From W0P28-013 sp963638355 (GTDB lineage: Bacteria > Bacteroidota > Bacteroidia > Bacteroidales > Paludibacteraceae), in NCBI GenBank assembly GCA_963638355.1, contig CAVHRT010000010.1:1-35720 (forward strand): a stretch of 35,720 nt of DNA. Reading direction: 5' to 3'. Position 1 is the first letter of the stretch. Each line of letters opens with the position of its first letter. Shown here piece by piece: positions 31,205 to 35,720 of the stretch. Below the pieces are notes generated by a model. It saw nothing but the letters and a program-made list of their open reading frames with translations, was not told the origin of the DNA and did not search any database. Position numbers and translations under genes: made by a program.

Positions 31205-31232
31205 TCTGAAATTTGAAATTTGAAATCTGAAA
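31205..31232. repeat. GAAATTT-type array before the operon's first gene
   Basis: CTGAAATTTGAAATTTGAAA then TCTGAAAT, ending 11 bases before ATG 31244. Confidence 0.7.
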
Positions 31233-31243
31233 TATCTTTGATT

Positions 31244-31744
31244 ATGAAACGAATTCTGACAATCGTCTGCTGCTTGGCAGCAACGGTGGCTTGCATGGCC
31301 GTTGGTAAGGTCAAAGCCGACAAAGACACGGAGCAATTCCGTTACGAAATTGAATGCGCTGGCAACGGCGCGCAAGGCTCGTACTTGGTGCGCGTGTGGA
31401 CCTACACCAAAAACGCCAAATCGAGCAACGCCATCAACCAATGCAAAAAAAATGCGGTGCATGGCATCATCTTCAAAGGCTACACGGGCGGCAATGGTTG
31501 CGTAGCACAACGTCCGCTAGCTGCTACGCCTGGCGTCGAGGCTGAACATGCCGAGTACTTCAAACAGTTTTTTGCCGATGGCGGTGAATTTCTGAAGTAT
31601 GTGCAGGTAACCGATGGTACGCAAGAGACCGTGAAATTCGGTCGCGAATACAAAGTGGGTGTCGTGGTGACGGTGGCAAAAGATGCGCTGCGTAAAGCCT
31701 TGGAACAAGCGGGCATCATTCGTTCGCTCGGTAGCGGATTTTAA
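31244..31744 (+). CDS. Exported protein, first of two tandem paralogues
   Basis: 166 residues from ATG 31244. The signal sequence is KRILTIVCCLAATVAC; the Cys16 context (TVAC) is a poor lipobox, so it may be periplasmic. The mature part has YEIECAGNGAQGSYLVRVWTY, then a helix with repeated Ala, Asn and Lys (NAINQCKKNAVHGIIFKG), EYFKQFFADGGEFLKYVQ and a final helix KDALRKALEQAGIIRSLGSGF. I recognise the type from Bacteroidales genomes but know no function. The next gene is its paralogue. The 'SYLVRVW...A..QCKKNAV' pattern recalls LPP20/FlgT-N-like periplasmic domains; that is inference. It is the first gene of a five-gene operon. Confidence 0.85.
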   Translation: MKRILTIVCCLAATVACMAVGKVKADKDTEQFRYEIECAGNGAQGSYLVRVWTYTKNAKSSNAINQCKKNAVHGIIFKGYTGGNGCVAQRPLAATPGVEAEHAEYFKQFFADGGEFLKYVQVTDGTQETVKFGREYKVGVVVTVAKDALRKALEQAGIIRSLGSGF

Positions 31745-31784
31745 TTGATAATGAATTTGTAACTTTTTGAAAAATCAATAGATT

Positions 31785-32273
31785 ATGAAGCATTCGTTTG
31801 TAAAACTTTTGGCGTGCGTGGGCATTTTGGCTGCATTCACAGCGTGTGGCTCGCGCAAGTCGCAGGCCTACTACGACTACAAAACGCAGTACATCGCCAC
31901 CGAACTCGATGGCTCGTACACGGTGCGTTCGTGGGGACGCGCTCGCAACGCTGCCGACGCTTTTCAGCAGGCGCACAAACAGGCAGTGTACGATGTGCTT
32001 TTCACTGGATTGACGCCCGCTAGCAGCAATCTGCGCCCTGTGAAAGCCCTTGTGCTCGAGGTGAATGCGCGCGACAAATATGCCGACTATTTCAACGCAT
32101 TTTTTGCCGATGGCGGCGCCTATACCAAATTCAGCTCGGTGAAAGAACGCCGCTGGTCGTCGAGCCGCTGGTCGCGCACCGAATCGCAAAGCGTGTGCGA
32201 AACCACTGTGTGCGTTTTTGCCTCGGAACTGAAAAAACAACTCATCGAAGATGGAATTATCAAACAAGAATAA
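31785..32273 (+). CDS. Exported lipoprotein, second tandem paralogue
   Basis: 162 residues. A lipoprotein signal with Cys21 (AAFTAC-GSRKS) is present. It aligns with the preceding product by eye: SYTVRSWGRARNAADAFQQAHKQAVYDVLFTG against SYLVRVWTYTKNAKSSNAINQCKKNAVHGIIFKG. Likewise DYFNAFFADGGAYTKFSS aligns with EYFKQFFADGGEFLKYVQ, and ELKKQLIEDGIIKQE with ALRKALEQAGIIRS. The paralogue therefore differs mainly in being lipid-anchored and in a Ser/Arg-rich insert (RRWSSSRWSRTES). It lies 40 bases after the first gene and 13 before DUF6175. Function unknown. Confidence 0.87.
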   Translation: MKHSFVKLLACVGILAAFTACGSRKSQAYYDYKTQYIATELDGSYTVRSWGRARNAADAFQQAHKQAVYDVLFTGLTPASSNLRPVKALVLEVNARDKYADYFNAFFADGGAYTKFSSVKERRWSSSRWSRTESQSVCETTVCVFASELKKQLIEDGIIKQE

Positions 32274-32286
32274 AACTTTTACGACT

Positions 32287-33243
32287 ATGAAAATGAAACG
32301 ATATGCAACAATCGCCGTTGGGCTGCTGGCCGCAACCATGGCGTTTGCACAAGCCAAAAAACCAACCATCATGGTGGTGCCGTCCGACCTCTGGTGCAAT
32401 CAAAACGGATATGTGCAAGAGATTGATAATCAGGGAACTAAGATGATTATTCCTGATTATTCGGCAGCATTGCAGAGCGATGTAAATCTGAAACTCGCCA
32501 TCTCGACCATCAACGATCTGATGAGTGAGCGTGGATTTCCGCTGAAAGACCTCGAAGCCACCATCAAATCGATCCAGCAAAGCACGGCTGAGGACAACAT
32601 GACGGTGAGTAAAACTTCGGGTGCCGAATTGGCCGAAAATGCAGTCGATCGTCTGCGCCGCACAGCCAAAGCCGACATCATCATCGAACTGACTTGGGAC
32701 GTGGAGACGCAAGGCCCGAAAAACATCTTGACCTACATCATGGAGGGCAAAGATTCGTATACCAACAAGAGCATAGGCAGTGCCAATGGCGTGAGCGCGC
32801 CGTCGTTTTCGGCTACTGTGCCAGAACTGCTGCACGAGGCTGTGTTGGCTCAGATAGACAATTTCAATGCGCGTCTGCAAAACTATTTCGACGACCTGTT
32901 TGCCAACGGTCGCGAGGTAGCGCTTGAGGTTCGCGTGTTCGACAATGGCTCTGGCATCGACCTTGAGACTGAATACGATGGCGTGGAATTGGCCGAGATT
33001 ATAGATGATTGGATGGCGCAAAACACCGTTGAAGGGCGTTTCAGCAAACTCGATGGCAGCGAAAACCTGCTGCGCTACGAGCAAGTGCGCATTCCGCTCT
33101 ACAAAACCAACGGCGTGGCGCTCGATACCGAGAGTTTCGCCCGTCAACTGCGCAGCTTCTTGCGCAAAGAGCCTTATTCGCTCACTGTTAAAATTATGAA
33201 TCGCGGTTTAGGAAAAGCCGTCTTAGTGATAGGAGAGAAATAA
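32287..33243 (+). CDS. DUF6175 family exported protein
   Basis: 318 residues from ATG 32287 (a second Met two codons later is also possible). The signal peptide ends at AFA-QAKKP. The sequence KKPTIMVVPSDLWCNQNGYV, the following Asp/Asn-rich segment, LMSERGFPLKDLEATIKSI, AKADIIIELTWDVETQGPKN and a Gly-rich end (IMNRGLGKAVLVIGEK) match DUF6175 as I know it from Bacteroidales. The order 'predicted strand, short-lived helix, ADIIIELTW, then DSYTNKSIG' resembles CsgG/TolB-N-like domains of periplasmic secretion lipoproteins. That similarity is inference. The next start is one base after the stop, which implies translational coupling. Confidence 0.88.
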   Translation: MKMKRYATIAVGLLAATMAFAQAKKPTIMVVPSDLWCNQNGYVQEIDNQGTKMIIPDYSAALQSDVNLKLAISTINDLMSERGFPLKDLEATIKSIQQSTAEDNMTVSKTSGAELAENAVDRLRRTAKADIIIELTWDVETQGPKNILTYIMEGKDSYTNKSIGSANGVSAPSFSATVPELLHEAVLAQIDNFNARLQNYFDDLFANGREVALEVRVFDNGSGIDLETEYDGVELAEIIDDWMAQNTVEGRFSKLDGSENLLRYEQVRIPLYKTNGVALDTESFARQLRSFLRKEPYSLTVKIMNRGLGKAVLVIGEK

Positions 33244-33244
33244 A

Positions 33245-34186
33245 ATGAAAAAGATTCTGTTTTTTATGGCGGTTGTGGCCATTGCTTGCACCGCCAATGC
33301 TCAAGCCATAGGCGAAAAAGGCTCGTCCATCGCACTCACAGTCATTGTCGAAGACCTGCCCGATCCGTTCCCCGCTACTGCCAAAGTGCAGTTGACCAAC
33401 AAGCTGAACGCGCTGATGACGCAAAATGGTATTGCTTCGGCCGATGTGCTGAATCGCTTTTTCCTGACGGCCATCGCCACGCCGCTCACCAAAGATGTGG
33501 TGGCTGGCCCGCCCACGCAGATAGCGCAAAACATGGAAGTAGCGTTCTACATTGCCGATTATTACGATCAGAAAGTGTTCGCTACCGCAGCGGTAACGGC
33601 GCGCGGCGTGGGAACCAACGACAACAAATGTTATCTCGATGCTATTCGCCATATCAATCTGAATTCGCCTGAACTGAAAAAGTTTGTGGAGCAGGGCAAA
33701 GTGAAAATCATCGATTACTACAATGCCCAAGCCGATGTGATAATGGCTCAAGCCAAGTCGCTGGCTTTCCAGAAAAATTACGAAGAGGCGCTATGGAAAC
33801 TCTCTGGCATTCCGTCGGAGTGCGAAAAATATGCGCAGACTTTGGAGTTGACCAACCAGATTTATCAGCAATACATCGACTATTTGTGCGATGTGAACCT
33901 TGCAAAAGCCAAATCTGCTTGGGCAGCTCAGCAAAATTCCGATGGCGCTGCTGCCGCTGGTGAATTCCTGTCGCAAATCTATCCCGATGCCAAATGTTAT
34001 GCCGATGCCGAGGTGCTTTACGCTGAAATCAAAGCAAAAGTTTTGGACGATTGGAAGTTCGAGATGAAGAAATATCAGGACAGCGTCGACCTTGAGGCGC
34101 AACGCATCGAGGCGGCTCGTGCTGTGGGCGTGGCTTATGGCGAAAATCAACAGCCAACCACCACCAACGTGGCGTGGGTTCGCTGA
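33245..34186 (+). CDS. Exported protein of unknown function
   Basis: 313 residues. Signal peptide KKILFFMAVVAIACTANAQA with a clear ANA/QA cleavage site. The first half (about 25-150) is a mixed domain with SSIALTVIVEDLPDPFPATAKVQLTNKLNALM. From about 150 it is helical and tetratricopeptide-like (QADVIMAQAKSLAFQKNYEEALWKLSGIP), with more helices to the charged end (KKYQDSVDLEAQRIEAARAVG). The TPR-like part suggests protein-protein contacts in the periplasm. It overlaps nothing and starts one base after the DUF6175 stop. No family recognised. Confidence 0.82.
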   Translation: MKKILFFMAVVAIACTANAQAIGEKGSSIALTVIVEDLPDPFPATAKVQLTNKLNALMTQNGIASADVLNRFFLTAIATPLTKDVVAGPPTQIAQNMEVAFYIADYYDQKVFATAAVTARGVGTNDNKCYLDAIRHINLNSPELKKFVEQGKVKIIDYYNAQADVIMAQAKSLAFQKNYEEALWKLSGIPSECEKYAQTLELTNQIYQQYIDYLCDVNLAKAKSAWAAQQNSDGAAAAGEFLSQIYPDAKCYADAEVLYAEIKAKVLDDWKFEMKKYQDSVDLEAQRIEAARAVGVAYGENQQPTTTNVAWVR

Positions 34187-34266
34187 TTCTCTGAATTTGA
34201 AACAAGGATTTTGTGGGGGCGTGGCATGCTGCGTCCTCACAAATTTTCAAAACAAACGATTCCCTA

Positions 34267-35598
34267 ATGAAGAAAATTTTTTTACTCTTGCTCGCTTGTC
34301 TGCCAGCGTTTTGCTCTATTTTTTCAGAAAATGCCAAATCGAATGGCGAATTGCGCGAATACGATCGCAGTTCGTTGGCCACAATGATGGTTTATCACAG
34401 CGATGACGAGTTTGGCAAAGATATTTACGAGGCGTTCGATTCGGTGCCAATGCCCGACAAATACAACGATCACAACTTTGGTTATCGTGTCATTTTCAAC
34501 GACAGCATTCAGGGCGTGGTGCGCAAAAAACGTGGTCTGATCAAGGCCGATTATGGCAAAACGCTCACTTCGTCCGACATCAAAAAAAATGCGAAAGCGC
34601 TTGAAAAAGTTTTGAACGATGCCGAATGCGCTAAATATATCATTGCGAAATGGTTCAACCTTCAGGGCAACGATGTGAACGACGCTACATTTGACGTGTC
34701 GCTGGTGCAGGAGCGCGGACAGTACAACGCCACCGAAATGGACGTGGCCATTGCGCAGCAGTCGGCTCGCGGTTTAGCCATGCTTTCCGACGCGGGTGAA
34801 GATTTGATTGGCAACACCTTTATTCTTGTGAACGATATCACCTACGTTACTGCCGAAGAGCGCGCCGCCGCAGCCAAAGTGGCAATGAATGTACTTGGCG
34901 CCATTTTCGACGGATTGTTTGGCGGTGATTCGGGCAGTCAGATGGCGGCTGCAGCGGGCGAAGTGGCCGATAGTTTCACGGGGTTCACGGTGCGCACCCA
35001 CTCGTATCTGTTCCAGCTCGATTGGAACGATTCCATCGCTGCCATTTTCTACAAAAACTACTACACCTCGACGCCCAATGCCGAAAAAGTGGGGAATTTC
35101 TTGCTCGATAGCACCTCGTTTCGCCTGAAATATGTGGCGCACGAATACGAATTCGACGCAAAATCGACCCTGAAAGGCAAATACGATCGCAAAGACTTGA
35201 TAAAAATTGTCTGCGCCCGCTCGATGGACAAAAACATTGCCGCGTTGCAGTTGCAGTACGAGGATTTTAAGGTGAAAACGCCCGTCTATGATGTCGTCGT
35301 CGATGGCAAAAAAACGCGTTATGCTGCCAAAATCGGTCTGAAAGAGGGCATCAGCGAAAAGAGTAAATTTCAGGTGGTGCAGCGCATTGTCGATCCCGAA
35401 ACCAATCGCACCAAATACAAATATGTGGCGACGGTGAAGCCTGTGAAGGGCAAGATTTGGGACAACCGCTACATGGCTGCCAGCGAGCACGACGAAGGCT
35501 CGGAGCTTACCTATACTACTTTTGAAAAGACTTCGGGCGGCGAAATTTTGCCGGGCATGCTCCTTATCGAAGGAAAATACAGAAAGGTGCAGGAGTAA
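34267..35598 (+). CDS. Exported protein, last gene of the operon
   Basis: 443 residues from ATG 34267; the frame is open upstream but MKKIFLLLLACLPAFCSIFS is a plain signal peptide. A central alternation of helices (DIKKNAKALEKVLNDAECAKYIIAKWF near 115) is followed by an Ala/Gly-rich hydrophobic stretch (AAAKVAMNVLGAIFDGLFGGDSG near 215-240) that could insert in or lie on a membrane. The C-terminal part (VYDVVVDGKKTRYAAKIGLK, then EGISEKSKFQVVQRIVDPET) ends in GGEILPGMLLIEGKYRK. This reads like the small beta domain at the end of FlgT-type proteins ('G...GLkeGdkFqV...'), which is inference. Strong terminator 17 bases after the stop. Confidence 0.84.
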   Translation: MKKIFLLLLACLPAFCSIFSENAKSNGELREYDRSSLATMMVYHSDDEFGKDIYEAFDSVPMPDKYNDHNFGYRVIFNDSIQGVVRKKRGLIKADYGKTLTSSDIKKNAKALEKVLNDAECAKYIIAKWFNLQGNDVNDATFDVSLVQERGQYNATEMDVAIAQQSARGLAMLSDAGEDLIGNTFILVNDITYVTAEERAAAAKVAMNVLGAIFDGLFGGDSGSQMAAAAGEVADSFTGFTVRTHSYLFQLDWNDSIAAIFYKNYYTSTPNAEKVGNFLLDSTSFRLKYVAHEYEFDAKSTLKGKYDRKDLIKIVCARSMDKNIAALQLQYEDFKVKTPVYDVVVDGKKTRYAAKIGLKEGISEKSKFQVVQRIVDPETNRTKYKYVATVKPVKGKIWDNRYMAASEHDEGSELTYTTFEKTSGGEILPGMLLIEGKYRKVQE

Positions 35599-35614
35599 TT
35601 TTGCATCAAGATAC

Positions 35615-35653
35615 AAAAAACGCCCTCCAAACAAAATTGGAGAGCGTTTTTTT
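35615..35653. terminator. Bidirectional terminator closing the operon
   Basis: AAAAAACGCCCTCCAA and TTGGAGAGCGTTTTTT pair (one mismatch) around a 6-base loop, with T-runs on both strands. It serves the operon and the convergent gene at the right edge. Confidence 0.9.
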
Positions 35654-35669
35654 ATCGATTAAACGCTGA

Positions 35670-35720
35670 TTAAATCAGGTTCAATTCTTTCAGAGTGGCA
35701 ACATTGCCTTTGACTGATTT
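35670..35720 (-). CDS. 3' end of a convergent gene
   Basis: The last 16 codons read KSVKGNVATLKELNLI and end with TAA at 35672-35670, 17 bases before the shared terminator on this strand. That position, and the absence of any stop in this frame up to the window edge, support a real gene end. Too short to identify. Confidence 0.55.
   Translation of the reverse strand, partial: KSVKGNVATLKELNLI

Overview
The window reads as a draft chromosomal scaffold from a member of the Bacteroidales (phylum Bacteroidota), probably a host-associated or anaerobic species. Four things point there. Almost every intergenic region carries the Bacteroidota promoter -7 element TAnnTTTG, often with a TTG/TTTG box about 19-22 bp upstream. 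The gene order ftsX-DUF3098-uppP-truB-queA and the divergent tamB/tsaD pair are familiar Bacteroidales arrangements. Secreted proteins end in a type IX-like sorting tail. A DUF6175 gene is present. An 18-base run of N at 390-407 shows the scaffold was joined from two contigs, and the AT-rich first 389 bases may not belong with the rest.

Layout. 1-344: 5' end of an unknown AT-rich gene (-). 450-2875: AAA+ ATPase and mutY (-). 2923-7527: hup, a 29-residue ribosomal-type peptide, rng (RNase G/E), ffh and folD (+). 7530-7710: a promoter-driven structured RNA candidate, possibly 6S-like (-). 7965-10689: queuosine-precursor transporter (-), lpxK (+), then a Skp/OmpH-like lipoprotein with a 76-residue membrane protein (-). 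10792-12404: pepD (+) with a perfect 20-bp palindrome at its predicted transcription start. 12427-20498: a long minus-strand run, ftsX, DUF3098, uppP, truB, queA, lysC, DUF2461, recQ. 20530-21025: rplS with its own promoter, leader hairpin and terminator. 21081-24603: two divergent secreted proteins sharing a C-terminal sorting tail and a compact shared promoter. 24624-29303: tamB (-). 29275-31042: tsaD and a small exosortase-family membrane protease (+). 31072-35653: a self-contained five-gene operon of exported proteins including two tandem paralogues (one a lipoprotein) and DUF6175. 35670-35720: 3' end of a convergent gene.

How the genes work together. Most of the window is housekeeping: RNA processing and translation (rng, bS22-like peptide, ffh, rplS, truB, queA, tsaD), DNA repair (mutY, recQ), cell envelope (lpxK, Skp-like, uppP, ftsX, tamB), one-carbon and amino-acid metabolism (folD, lysC, pepD). 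queA and the yhhQ transporter both serve queuosine supply. The least understood part is the five-gene exported operon at 31.1-35.6 kb. It has one strong promoter and one strong terminator, and every product has a signal sequence. I regard it as the best candidate for an undescribed envelope system; a link to the CsgG/FlgT/LPP20 type of periplasmic fold is only an inference. Regulatory architecture is also unusual: several divergent gene pairs have overlapping promoters, in one case fused into a 29-bp imperfect palindrome, and short tandem words (GAAATTT and others) recur directly in front of start codons.
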